Positions 7,846 to 15,240 of a stretch of 16,435 nucleotides of DNA are shown here, one piece after another. A program made the translations under genes and the position numbers. Below the pieces are notes generated by a model. It was given only the letters and a program-made list of their open reading frames with translations, made no database searches and had not been told where the DNA came from. This DNA is from Hyphomicrobiales bacterium (lineage in GTDB: Bacteria; Pseudomonadota; Alphaproteobacteria; Rhizobiales; Aestuariivirgaceae), in assembly GCA_012032065.1 (NCBI GenBank), contig JAAURV010000034.1, positions 1-16,435 on the forward strand, read 5' to 3'. Numbering within the stretch: the stretch's first letter is position 1; each line of letters starts with the position of its first letter.

Positions 7846-8556
7846 ATGAACAGAAAGATGCCGACGATCGCGCTTGTCGACGACGACCGTAACATTTTGA
7901 CTTCGGTAGGGATGACGCTCGAAACCGAAGGTTACACCGTTCAAAAATACAGTGACGGGGCCGCGGCCCTGCAGGGCCTTGCGGACCATCCGCCCGATGT
8001 CGCGATCTTCGATATCAAGATGCCGCGCATGGATGGCATGGAACTGTTGCGCCGGGTGCGCCAGAAAAGCGACCTGCCGGTCATCTTCCTCACCTCCAAG
8101 GACGACGAGATCGACGAACTCTTCGGCCTCAAGATGGGTGCCGACGATTTCATTAAGAAGCCGTTTTCGCAGCGGCTTTTGGTGGAGAGGGTGAAGGCAG
8201 TGTTGAGGCGGGCAAGCGCCCGCGATGGTCAGGCCCAGCCGCAGGAAGCCGCCAAGGTTATCGAACGCGGCAAGCTTGCCATGGACCCGGACCGGCATTC
8301 CTGCACTTGGGATAGCAAGCCGGTAACGCTTACCGTGACCGAGTTCCTTATTTTGCAGTCTCTGGCGCAGCGGCCAGGGATCGTCAAAAGCCGCGATGCA
8401 CTCATGGATGCGGCCTATGACGACCAGGTCTACGTCGACGACCGGACCATCGACAGCCACATCAAGCGGCTACGCAAGAAGTTCAACCAGGTCGACGCCG
8501 CCTTCGACGGCATTGAAACACTCTACGGCGTGGGTTACCGCTTCAAGGAGCAGTAA
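7846..8556 (+). CDS. chvI: Response regulator ChvI (OmpR family)
   Basis: A 236-residue DNA-binding response regulator. The receiver domain (about 6-120) has the acidic pocket VDDD (11-14), phospho-acceptor D56 in IFDIKMPRMDG, the switch residue in LTSK (82-85) and K105 in KKPF. The winged-helix output domain (about 135-233) has LTVTEFLILQSLAQRPG, the recognition-helix region VDDRTIDSHIKRLRKKF, and GVGYRF near the C-terminus. The phrase IALVDDDRNILTSV is typical of ChvI/BvrR of Hyphomicrobiales, which control envelope, exopolysaccharide and host-association genes in response to acid or envelope stress. ATG 7846 is chosen because of the upstream GGAGG and AAGG; ATG 7858 (PTIALVDD) is a possible alternative. 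The sensor kinase gene follows after 23 bases. Confidence 0.95.
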   Translation: MNRKMPTIALVDDDRNILTSVGMTLETEGYTVQKYSDGAAALQGLADHPPDVAIFDIKMPRMDGMELLRRVRQKSDLPVIFLTSKDDEIDELFGLKMGADDFIKKPFSQRLLVERVKAVLRRASARDGQAQPQEAAKVIERGKLAMDPDRHSCTWDSKPVTLTVTEFLILQSLAQRPGIVKSRDALMDAAYDDQVYVDDRTIDSHIKRLRKKFNQVDAAFDGIETLYGVGYRFKEQ

Positions 8557-8579
8557 CCTTCAGGAGGCCCCAGGGGCCG

Positions 8580-10391
8580 GTGCTCGACAAAACCAAAGAA
8601 CCGGAAGCTCCAGAGCTCGCCGAACCGGAAGACGCAGACGATCCGGGCGATGCGCCGCCGCCACGGCATAGTCTGTTGTGGTGGGTGCACAGGCTTGCGC
8701 CCGCGCGGCTTACGAGCCGTATCGTACTGCTCAACCTCGCGGGGTTGGCCATCCTGGTGACGGGCATTCTCTACTTTAACCAGTTCCGCGAGGGGCTGAT
8801 CGAGGCCCGCGTCCAGAGCCTCACAACCCAGGCCCATATCATTGCCGCTGCGGTGGCTGGTTCGGCCACCGCCGACACCGGTTCCATCGTCATCGATCCG
8901 GATCTTCTCGATACCGAGCAGGAAGCGGTGCCGCCGGACGAGTCGGCATCCAACTTCGACTTTCCGATCAATCCCGAAACCGTGGCGCCGGTGCTCCGGC
9001 GGCTGCTCACCAACACAACCGTCCGTGCACGGATTATCGATCCCCAGGGCAATCTGGTGGTCGACAGCCGGTTCCTCTACGGGCGGGGCGACATCATACA
9101 ATCGGATCTCGCGCGTCCTGAACCCGCGCCCAATCCGATCATAGGCTGGTGGCGGCGCATCAACGACTGGCTGTTCGCCTCGACCTATCCATTGCAGAAG
9201 GAGTACGGGATCGACAATGGCCGGGAGTTTCCCGAAGTCGCGGCGGCGCTCAATGGCGCTTCGGTGAGCGTTGTCCGCGTGGACGAGAGACGGGAGATTA
9301 TCGTGCTCGTGTCGGTTCCGGTGCAGCGGTTCCGGGCGGTTCTCGGCGCGCTTGTGCTGTCGACCACGGGCGGCGAGATCGATACGCGGCTCGCGGGCGA
9401 GCGCAGGATCGTTCTGATGACCTTCGGGTTCGTGGCACTTGTGGCGGTGCTCCTGTCCGTCTTGCTCGCGGGAACGATCGCCGAGCCGATCCGCAGGCTT
9501 TCGGCGGCGGCGGAGCGGGTGCGCCGAGGCATCGACAAGCGCGTCGAGATTCCGGACTTCACGGCCAGGCGCGACGAGATCGGACATCTTTCAGGCTCGC
9601 TCCGCGACATGACTGGCGCGCTCTATAACAGGATCGACGCGATCGAGGCCTTCGCCGCCGATGTGAGCCATGAGCTCAAGAACCCGCTGACATCCTTGCG
9701 CAGCGCGGTCGAGACGCTGCTATTTGTGAAGACGGAGGAGCAACGGGCGCGGCTGATCGCTATCGTCAAGCACGACGTGCGCCGGCTCGACCGGCTGATC
9801 ACCGACATTTCCGACGCATCGCGGATCGATGCCGAATTGGCGCGAGCCGAAACCGCGCCCATCGACATGACAAAGCTTCTGGCGGCGATCGTTTCGCTCG
9901 CCAACGAAACGCGCAAAGAAGATCAGGCGGAAATCACGCTCGATGTGCACCGCGCGCCGGCGTCAGTCGATCCGGTGCGCGCCTACATGGTGCTGGCGCA
10001 TGACTCGCGGCTGGGGCAAGTCGTGCGCAATCTGCTCGACAATGCGCGTTCGTTCACGGCACCCGGCAGCAAGATCCATGTGCGCGTGCGCCGCGCGGCG
10101 AAAGAGGTGGAGTTTCGCGTGGAGGATGCAGGCCCCGGCATCAGGCCCGACAATCTCGACCGCGTGTTCGAGCGCTTCTACACCGACAGGCCGGAAGGTT
10201 CTTTCGGGAAGAACTCGGGGCTCGGGCTTTCGATCTCCAAACAGATTATCGACGCACACAAGGGCCGAATCTGGGCGGAGAACCGGTTGGGGAAAGTAGG
10301 CCCCGATGGCGAGCGCGCCATTCTCGGCGCTCGTTTCGTGGTCCGCATTCCGGCTGTCGAAGATGACTGGTCTCCGCAAAACAAAGCCTGA
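8580..10391 (+). CDS. chvG: Sensor histidine kinase ChvG (BvrS/ExoS family)
   Basis: A 603-residue inner-membrane sensor kinase that should phosphorylate ChvI. It has a cytoplasmic N-terminal tail rich in Glu, Asp and Pro (1-30), TM1 (about 46-66), a periplasmic sensing domain (about 67-274), TM2 (about 276-300) and a HAMP segment after it. The H-box is FAADVSHELKNPLTSL with phospho-acceptor H364. The ATPase domain has the N-box VVRNLLDNAR (481-490), the G1 box VEDAGPGI (514-521) and the G2 box SGLGLSISKQII (546-557). The start is GTG 8580 with AGGAGG 12 bases upstream, 23 bases after chvI. The next gene starts within or just after its 3' end, so the kinase and PTS genes are probably one transcript. 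In related bacteria a periplasmic repressor, ExoR, holds this kinase off; none is encoded here. Confidence 0.94.
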   Translation: MLDKTKEPEAPELAEPEDADDPGDAPPPRHSLLWWVHRLAPARLTSRIVLLNLAGLAILVTGILYFNQFREGLIEARVQSLTTQAHIIAAAVAGSATADTGSIVIDPDLLDTEQEAVPPDESASNFDFPINPETVAPVLRRLLTNTTVRARIIDPQGNLVVDSRFLYGRGDIIQSDLARPEPAPNPIIGWWRRINDWLFASTYPLQKEYGIDNGREFPEVAAALNGASVSVVRVDERREIIVLVSVPVQRFRAVLGALVLSTTGGEIDTRLAGERRIVLMTFGFVALVAVLLSVLLAGTIAEPIRRLSAAAERVRRGIDKRVEIPDFTARRDEIGHLSGSLRDMTGALYNRIDAIEAFAADVSHELKNPLTSLRSAVETLLFVKTEEQRARLIAIVKHDVRRLDRLITDISDASRIDAELARAETAPIDMTKLLAAIVSLANETRKEDQAEITLDVHRAPASVDPVRAYMVLAHDSRLGQVVRNLLDNARSFTAPGSKIHVRVRRAAKEVEFRVEDAGPGIRPDNLDRVFERFYTDRPEGSFGKNSGLGLSISKQIIDAHKGRIWAENRLGKVGPDGERAILGARFVVRIPAVEDDWSPQNKA

Positions 10392-10833
10392 AGCGACGAT
10401 GCATGGAACCTGCGTTGCCATCGGCGGACGCGGCGTTCTCATTCTTGGGCCGCCCGGTTCGGGCAAGTCCGATCTCGCGCTGCGATTGATCGACCAGCCG
10501 GGACGCGGCATTGGGCGCAAAATGCTTGGCGCAGAGCTTGTTTCCGACGATCAAGTAACCGTGACCCGGACTGGCAATCGCCTGTTGGCGCGAGCACCGG
10601 CCAGTCTCCTTGGTAAACTCGAAATCCGCGGAATTGGCATCGCGCCAGTCAAGACGCGCCGCACCGTGGAACTAACGCTCGCGATCATGCTCACCGAACA
10701 CCGCAAAATCGAGCGGATGCCGGAAGCTTCGGAGAGCATCGATGTTCTTGGCATTGCGTTACGTGCCGTGAGGATCGATTCCACATTGGCTTCCGCCCCG
10801 GCGCGGGTCAGGGCGGCGCTTGATTTTGAATGA
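10363..10833 (+). CDS. hprK: HPr kinase/phosphorylase, short alphaproteobacterial form
   Basis: About 156 residues carrying only the C-terminal catalytic domain of HPr kinases, as usual in alphaproteobacteria. The Walker A P-loop is GPPGSGKS (29-36), followed by DLALRLID. An acidic pair lies in LVSDD (59-63), and the family signature LEIRGIGI is at 86-93. The enzyme phosphorylates a regulatory serine of HPr in the cytoplasm; the target encoded downstream has a serine at the expected place. The start is uncertain: ATG 10363 overlaps chvG by 29 bases and gives an N-terminus like relatives (TKPEATMHGTCVAIGG), while ATG 10399 begins seven bases after chvG and removes 12 residues. Neither has a strong ribosome binding site. 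The distance to the EIIA gene is 93 bases. Confidence 0.9.
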   Translation: MTGLRKTKPEATMHGTCVAIGGRGVLILGPPGSGKSDLALRLIDQPGRGIGRKMLGAELVSDDQVTVTRTGNRLLARAPASLLGKLEIRGIGIAPVKTRRTVELTLAIMLTEHRKIERMPEASESIDVLGIALRAVRIDSTLASAPARVRAALDFE

Positions 10834-10926
10834 CTTCATAACCAGTTGCGCGCCGCAAATTATCGGAGCAGATTGCGCGGCCTTGCGGGAGATTGCCCCT
10901 GCCATGGGTTTTGGCTTGAGACGCAG

Positions 10927-11325
10927 ATGATTGGTTTGGTGCTCGTCACGCACGGCCGGTTGGCCGACGAATTCCGTTATGCGCTGGAGCATATCGTCGG
11001 CCCGCAAGAGGGCATCGAAGCCATCGCCATCGGCCCCGACGACAAGATGGAAGCGCGAAGAAACGACATCGCCGCCGCCGTCGTGCGCGCCAACTCGGGA
11101 CAGGGTGTCATCGTGCTGACCGACATGTTCGGTGGAACGCCTTCCAACCTCGCCATTTCGCTGCTCGAGGAAGGCAAGGTGGAAGTGATCGCCGGGCTCA
11201 ATCTTCCGATGCTGGTCAAGCTCGCGCGCGTGCGCAAGGAAATGAATCTGCACAAGGCAGCCGCCGCCGCTCAGGATGCCGGCCGCAAGTACATCAATAT
11301 CGCCAGCCAAATCCTGGGGGATTGA
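10927..11325 (+). CDS. PTS IIA component, mannose (EIIA-Man) family
   Basis: A 132-residue cytoplasmic phosphocarrier. The N-terminus IGLVLVTHGRLADEF contains the phospho-acceptor H9, and LTDMFGGTPSN (about 65-75) is the other EIIA-Man hallmark. There are no IIB, IIC or IID partners in the window. In alphaproteobacteria such an orphan EIIA is the terminal, regulatory acceptor of a phosphorelay from enzyme I through HPr and does not move sugar; it has been tied to control of ChvG-type kinases and metabolism in related species. I start it at ATG 10927 because the family begins exactly here; an upstream in-frame extension from 10846 has no homology that I recognise. Its TGA overlaps the HPr ATG (TGATG), which suggests coupled translation. 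Often named ptsL, manX or ptsA. Confidence 0.92.
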   Translation: MIGLVLVTHGRLADEFRYALEHIVGPQEGIEAIAIGPDDKMEARRNDIAAAVVRANSGQGVIVLTDMFGGTPSNLAISLLEEGKVEVIAGLNLPMLVKLARVRKEMNLHKAAAAAQDAGRKYINIASQILGD

Positions 11326-11597
11326 TGGCGACGATCGAACGTGAACTGGCGATCGTGAACCAGCGAGGCCTGCATGCGCGGGCCTCGGCCAAATTCGTCA
11401 AATGCGCGGAAGGCTACGATGCCAGCATCACGGTGAGCCGGGACGGGCAGACCGTGCCTGCCACTTCGATCATGGGATTGATGATGCTGGGCGCGGCGCT
11501 TGGAACATCGATCCTGGTTTCCGCTTCGGGGCCACAAGCGGAACCGGCTATCGCGGCGCTGGAAACGCTGGTGGCGGCGCGGTTCGACGAGGAGTAA
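11325..11597 (+). CDS. HPr-family phosphocarrier protein (NPr-like)
   Basis: A 90-residue HPr. The active-site motif NQRGLHARASAKF has phospho-acceptor H17. The regulatory-serine region ATSIMGLMMLGA has S48, which HprK can phosphorylate in organisms that have the kinase. The protein passes phosphate from enzyme I (not in the window) to the EIIA encoded just before it. The start is the ATG at 11325, overlapping the EIIA stop by one base; a TTG three bases earlier is in frame but less likely. The next gene, a lactonase-like amidohydrolase, starts four bases after the TAA and its ribosome binding site lies over the HPr stop codon, so the two are almost certainly on one transcript. Domain call is certain; the name npr/ptsH is by context. 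Confidence 0.94.
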   Translation: MATIERELAIVNQRGLHARASAKFVKCAEGYDASITVSRDGQTVPATSIMGLMMLGAALGTSILVSASGPQAEPAIAALETLVAARFDEE

Positions 11598-11601
11598 GGC
11601 G

Positions 11602-12429
11602 ATGATCATCGACGCGCATCAGCACTTCTGGTCTCCGGGGCGCGGCGACTATTATTGGATGGACAGCGAAGGCGCGGCGCCCATCCGGCGCGCGATCCTG
11701 CCCGCCGATTTCGAGGCGCACCGCAAGGCACATGGCATCGACAAGACGGTGCTGGTGCAGGCCGCACCGACGGTGAACGAGACCGAATATATGCTGGGCA
11801 TCGCGGATGCGACCCCATTCGTGGCCAAGGTCGTTGGCTGGACCGATTTCGAGAACCGCGATGATCTAAAGCACATGGCGCGCTTCGCGAAGCATCCTAA
11901 ATTCGCAGGCGTACGTCCGATGATTCAGGACATCGCCGATGCCGATTGGATGCACCGCGCCGATCTACAGTGGGCGTATCAGGCAATTATCGATCTCGAT
12001 CTCACCTTCGATGCGCTGGGCTTTCCCATTCATCTCGACAACTTCCAGAAGCTCTTCGACCGCTATCCGAAGATGCGCGCGGTGATCGATCACTGCATGA
12101 AGCCCGCGATCCGCGATGCCGCGTTCGATGGCTGGGCCGGGAAGATGGAGCGGATCGCGCGGACGACGCCGGCGTTCTGCAAGCTCTCCGGCATCGCGAC
12201 GGAAGCTCACCCTGGCTGGACGGTGGAAACGCTCAGGCCCTACGCCGAACACGTGATCCGCGTGTTCGGGCCAGACCGTGTCATGTGGGGTTCCGACTGG
12301 CCGGTATTGGAACTGAACGGCAGTTACGCCTCATGGCGGCAGGCCGCCAAGGCAATCGCCGGAGACAGCAAGGGAAAGGACGATATCTTCGGCGGGACGG
12401 CAGCCCGCTTTTACCGCATCACGCCCTGA
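11602..12429 (+). CDS. Amidohydrolase family 2 protein, L-fuconolactonase-like (COG3618 type)
   Basis: A 275-residue TIM-barrel metal-dependent hydrolase. The N-terminus IIDAHQHFW has the HxH metal motif (H6, H8). Other likely active-site residues are H144 in FPIH, H164 in VIDHCMKP and D232 in MWGSDWPV. This pattern matches lactonases that open sugar lactones such as L-fucono- or L-rhamnono-lactone, and also 2-pyrone-4,6-dicarboxylate lactonases; the exact substrate cannot be read from the sequence. ATG 11602 has GGAG and AAGG upstream, across the HPr stop codon. Its place at the end of the PTS operon, and 98 bases before a sugar-type importer, suggests sugar-acid use. The AKR at 5358-6376 would supply the preceding oxidation step if it works on the same sugar (inference). 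No frameshift. Confidence 0.85.
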   Translation: MIIDAHQHFWSPGRGDYYWMDSEGAAPIRRAILPADFEAHRKAHGIDKTVLVQAAPTVNETEYMLGIADATPFVAKVVGWTDFENRDDLKHMARFAKHPKFAGVRPMIQDIADADWMHRADLQWAYQAIIDLDLTFDALGFPIHLDNFQKLFDRYPKMRAVIDHCMKPAIRDAAFDGWAGKMERIARTTPAFCKLSGIATEAHPGWTVETLRPYAEHVIRVFGPDRVMWGSDWPVLELNGSYASWRQAAKAIAGDSKGKDDIFGGTAARFYRITP

Positions 12430-12453
12430 GGATACGTCACTCGGATTGATCAA

Positions 12454-12481
12454 TTGACTCGGACGACAGTCAGGCTAAGGT
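12454..12481 (+). promoter_or_regulatory. Candidate sigma-70 promoter for the ABC importer operon
   Basis: TTGACT at 12454-12459 matches the -35 consensus in five of six positions. The best -10 partners are TAAGGT after 16 bases (weak) or TTTAAT after 21 (too far). The spacer between the amidohydrolase and solute-binding protein genes makes a promoter likely, but the exact site is not certain. Confidence 0.35.
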
Positions 12482-12492
12482 TTAATCAGGCA

Positions 12493-12506
12493 GGCGGAGA
12501 CCCGCC
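12493..12506 (+). other. Short hairpin in the leader of the solute-binding protein gene
   Basis: GGCGG (12493-12497) and CCGCC (12502-12506) pair around a four-base loop. It lies just before the strong ribosome binding site GGGAGGA (about 12516-12522), so it might affect translation or mRNA stability. It is short and may be chance. Confidence 0.25.
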
Positions 12507-12527
12507 GCCATATATGGGAGGACTAAA

Positions 12528-14006
12528 ATGTTTCGGAAACTAATGGCCAGCGCTTTACTGGCTGGGGCCGCCGCATGCGGCCTCGCTTCGTCGGCCGCAG
12601 TGGCCGGCGAATTCGACGGTGTCACCGTCAACATTCTGACACGGCCCGGTTATGTGATCGCCGGCCGCCTGGCCGAGCGCGGCAAGGAATTCGAAGCCGC
12701 GACCGGCGGCAAGATCGTGGTGACGGAAGTTCCGTTCGCGGAAATCTTCCCGAAGATCCAGAACGACTGGTCGACCGGCACGAACTCGATCGACGTCGGC
12801 GTGTTCGCGGCGGGTTGGGGCGTCGAACTCGACGCGGCCGGTCTTCTTGAAGACATGACGCCTTATGTCGAGAAGGACAAGGCGCTCAATCTCGACGACG
12901 TCGCGCCCTACTTCCGCGAGTTCGGCCAGAAGGTCGGCGGCAAGACCAAGCTTCTGATGGTCGATGGCGACTTCCAGATGGTTTATTATCGCAAGGACGT
13001 TCTCGAGAAAGCTGGCCAGCAGCCGCCCAAGACCTGGGAAGACTATCTAGCCGTTGCCAAGGCGATCCATAACCAGGACATGAATGGCGATGGCCAGGGC
13101 GACTATGGCTCTTGCATCTTCAAGAAGCGCAACGCGCAGTCCTACTTCGCCATCCAGACCTTCGCCGCGCCGATCGTGCAGACGCAGGGCACGGCTCAGG
13201 GCTTTCACTTTGACGCCGCGACGATGAAGCCAGTCGTCAACAACGACGGCTGGAAGAAGGCCTTCGAGCTCTACAAGGCAACGGGCGAATTCGGTCCGCC
13301 GGAAGAACTCAACATGGACATCGGCGACACGCGCGGCCTGTTCAAGGCCGGCCGTTGCGGACTGATGGTGGAATGGGGCGATCCCGGCACGCTGCAACTC
13401 GATCCCGATGCCGCAAGCGTCAAGGGACTCATCTTCGCGATATCCGCTATGGGTTCCAAGGAAGTGCTCGACCGCGCCACGGGCAAGCTTGTGCCGGTGA
13501 CGAAGGAAAATGCGCCGCACTCGATCGACGGCATCAACTATGCGCCGTTCGCCGCCTTCGGCGGCTGGGCCGGCGCCATCAACGCCAAGGCCGACCAGAA
13601 GAAGAAGGACGCGGCTTATGCGTTCCTCTCCTACATGAACCAGGCGGCGCAATCGAACGTCGACGTGACGATCGGCGCCACTGGCTACAACCCCTACCGC
13701 AACTCGCAGCTCGCGAGCACGGACCTGTGGGTGAAGGCCGGCATGCCCGCCGATCTCGCCGAGAACTATCTCGGCGCCATCAACGGCGCTTTGAACAACG
13801 CAAACATGGCGTCGGATATGAAGATCCCCGGCGCGCAGAAGTACACCTCCGTGGTTCTCGACACGGAACTCGCCCGCTATCTCGCCGGCGAAATCACGGT
13901 CGAAGAAGCATTGAAGAACATCGAAGCCGGCTGGGAGGAAACGACCGAAGAATTCGGCCGCGACGCCCAGATCAAGGCCCAGGCGCTTGCGCTGGGTGGC
14001 GGCTAA
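12528..14006 (+). CDS. ABC transporter substrate-binding protein, carbohydrate-uptake type (family 1)
   Basis: A 492-residue periplasmic binding protein, larger than the usual 400-450. Signal peptide 1-27 (SALLAGAAACGLASSAAVAG); no lipobox at the cleavage site, so probably a free periplasmic protein. The mature part has family-1 features: RLAERGKEFEAATGGKIVVTEVPFAEIFPKI (lobe 1), DFQMVYYRKDVLEKAG and PKTWEDYLAVAKAI (hinge region), and a C-terminal part with FGGWAGAINAK and KKDAAYAFLSYMNQ. A calcium-loop-like sequence, DMNGDGQGD, is at 184-192. It should capture a sugar or polyol and deliver it to the two permeases downstream; the ligand is unknown. The ribosome binding site GGGAGGA is strong, matching the high amount of binding protein normally needed. 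A stem-loop follows the stop, before the permeases. Confidence 0.92.
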   Translation: MFRKLMASALLAGAAACGLASSAAVAGEFDGVTVNILTRPGYVIAGRLAERGKEFEAATGGKIVVTEVPFAEIFPKIQNDWSTGTNSIDVGVFAAGWGVELDAAGLLEDMTPYVEKDKALNLDDVAPYFREFGQKVGGKTKLLMVDGDFQMVYYRKDVLEKAGQQPPKTWEDYLAVAKAIHNQDMNGDGQGDYGSCIFKKRNAQSYFAIQTFAAPIVQTQGTAQGFHFDAATMKPVVNNDGWKKAFELYKATGEFGPPEELNMDIGDTRGLFKAGRCGLMVEWGDPGTLQLDPDAASVKGLIFAISAMGSKEVLDRATGKLVPVTKENAPHSIDGINYAPFAAFGGWAGAINAKADQKKKDAAYAFLSYMNQAAQSNVDVTIGATGYNPYRNSQLASTDLWVKAGMPADLAENYLGAINGALNNANMASDMKIPGAQKYTSVVLDTELARYLAGEITVEEALKNIEAGWEETTEEFGRDAQIKAQALALGGG

Positions 14007-14022
14007 CTCAACTCTGGACCGG

Positions 14023-14046
14023 AAGCCGGGGAGCAATCCCCGGTTT
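14023..14046 (+). terminator. Stem-loop after the binding-protein gene (attenuator or mRNA stabiliser)
   Basis: AAGCCGGGG (14023-14031) pairs with CCCCGGTTT (14038-14046) around a six-base loop: eight Watson-Crick pairs plus one G-U. The following sequence CGTT is only weakly U-rich, so read-through into the permeases is expected. Such elements between binding-protein and permease genes commonly lower distal expression or protect the upstream mRNA. Confidence 0.6.
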
Positions 14047-14114
14047 CGTTCAATTCCACTGCCGCATGACCCGCGCCCTTGCCCGCCAAGCGCATTGATG
14101 CAACAAGTATCGGC

Positions 14115-15240
14115 GTGAGTTCGACGCTTCAAACAATGCCGGAAGAATCTTGGGGCGAATGGATGGACCGCCACTCGCGGACATTCTTCATTGCGCCCGC
14201 GGTCATGCTCATCGCAATCTTCGCGATCTTTCCGACTTTCTATTCCATTCTGTTCGCCATCAGCCAAGTCAAGTTCGGGGCTGATGGCCTCAATTTCCGC
14301 TTTGTCGGCTTTCGCAATTTCGCCAAGCAGTTTTTTGGCACCGAGCAGGTGCATTTCCTTGGCAAGATTACAACGATGAGCGCGTTTGGCTGGATATTCA
14401 CCACCGCCGTGGCGGCGGCGCTGCTTTGGTGGCTCTACACGTCCATTTCCAAAACCAGCTGGGTGGGCATGATTGGCCGCCTCATCTCCGCGGCGACCGC
14501 CATGTTCGTTGCGTGGCTCATCGGCTCAACCGTGCTTTCGGGGAACCCGATGGGGCACGCTGCTGACGACGCTGTTTTACGTGATCATCGGCTGCGCGCC
14601 GCAATTCGTCATCGGCACGGGACTGGCTTTCCTGTGCTCGCAACCCATCTCGGGAAAGAACTTTTTCCGTGTCATCTTTTTCATTCCGCTGATGATCACG
14701 CCATTGGGCGTCGGCTATGCCATGAAAATGGTGGCGGACATCACCAAGGGGCCATTCCAGCCATTGTTTGGATCGGCCACAGTCGATACCTGGGTTTGGT
14801 CGGTGGACCCATGGGCCTCGCGTTTCGTAATGATGATCTGCGACTCCTGGCAATGGATTCCATTCATCTTCATCACCATGCTCGCGGCACTGGAAAACGT
14901 GGCGAAGGACCATGTGGAGGCGGCTCAGGTGGATGGCGCATCGAGCGTCCAAATCTTTCGCGAGATCATCTGGCCACAGATCATTCCGGTTGCGGTCACC
15001 GTACTGCTGATCCGCATGATCGAGGCCTTCAAGCTGGTTGACCTTCCGAACATCATGACCGGCGGCGGGCCCGGCTCTTCGACCGAATCGATGACGCTGC
15101 ATTCCATGTACATTTGGCGCGCCAACGACATGGGCTCATCCGCGGCAATCGCCTATCTGCTGCTGATCCTGACCGTGGTCGTGTGCGCGTCGTTCTTCAA
15201 CTATGTGGTGATTGGCCAATTGCGGAAGGCAAAGGCATGA
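14115..15240 (+). CDS. ABC sugar transporter permease 1 (MalF/UgpA-type), enlarged, frameshifted
   Basis: An inner-membrane permease of a carbohydrate importer. After removing one G from the GGGG run at 14552-14555 it has about 374 residues; the join reads SGNPMG-TLLTTLFYVIIG. TM1 is at about 24-50, then FVGFRNFAKQFF. The core has FRVIFFIPLMITPLGVGYAMKM (184-204), the EAA loop EAAQVDGASSVQIFREIIWP (268-287) that contacts the ATPase, and LPNIMTGGGPGSSTESM (310-326). Between residues 88 and 141 are two additional hydrophobic segments where common relatives have a short loop, which explains the large size. The start is uncertain: GTG 14115 is used, ATG 14136 is possible, TTG 14079 also in frame; none has a clear ribosome binding site. 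The TGA overlaps the permease 2 ATG (ATGA). Confidence 0.87.

Noticed and set aside
7752..7895. N-terminal extension of HugZ from 7895 with a hydrophobic stretch, read as a signal peptide
   Set aside because: It overlaps the chvI start and ribosome binding site on the opposite strand. The ATG at 7751 has its own ribosome binding site and matches the family start.
8535..9587. A 350-codon minus-strand open frame opposite chvG
   Set aside because: Composition is Arg/His/Asp-biased and unlike any family; chvG on the other strand has all kinase motifs.
10846..10926. N-terminal extension of the EIIA protein
   Set aside because: EIIA-Man proteins begin at IGLVLVTHG; the upstream codons show no conserved features and serve better as the spacer after hprK.
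12570..12581. Perfect 12-base palindrome GCCGCATGCGGC
   Set aside because: It lies in the signal-peptide codons of the binding protein, in Ala/Cys/Gly-rich GC sequence where chance palindromes are common; no second copy was noticed.
13047..14354. A 435-codon minus-strand open frame opposite the binding-protein and permease 1 genes
   Set aside because: No domain or signal, Arg/Val/Gly-rich, and it spans the stem-loop and two real genes of the opposite strand.
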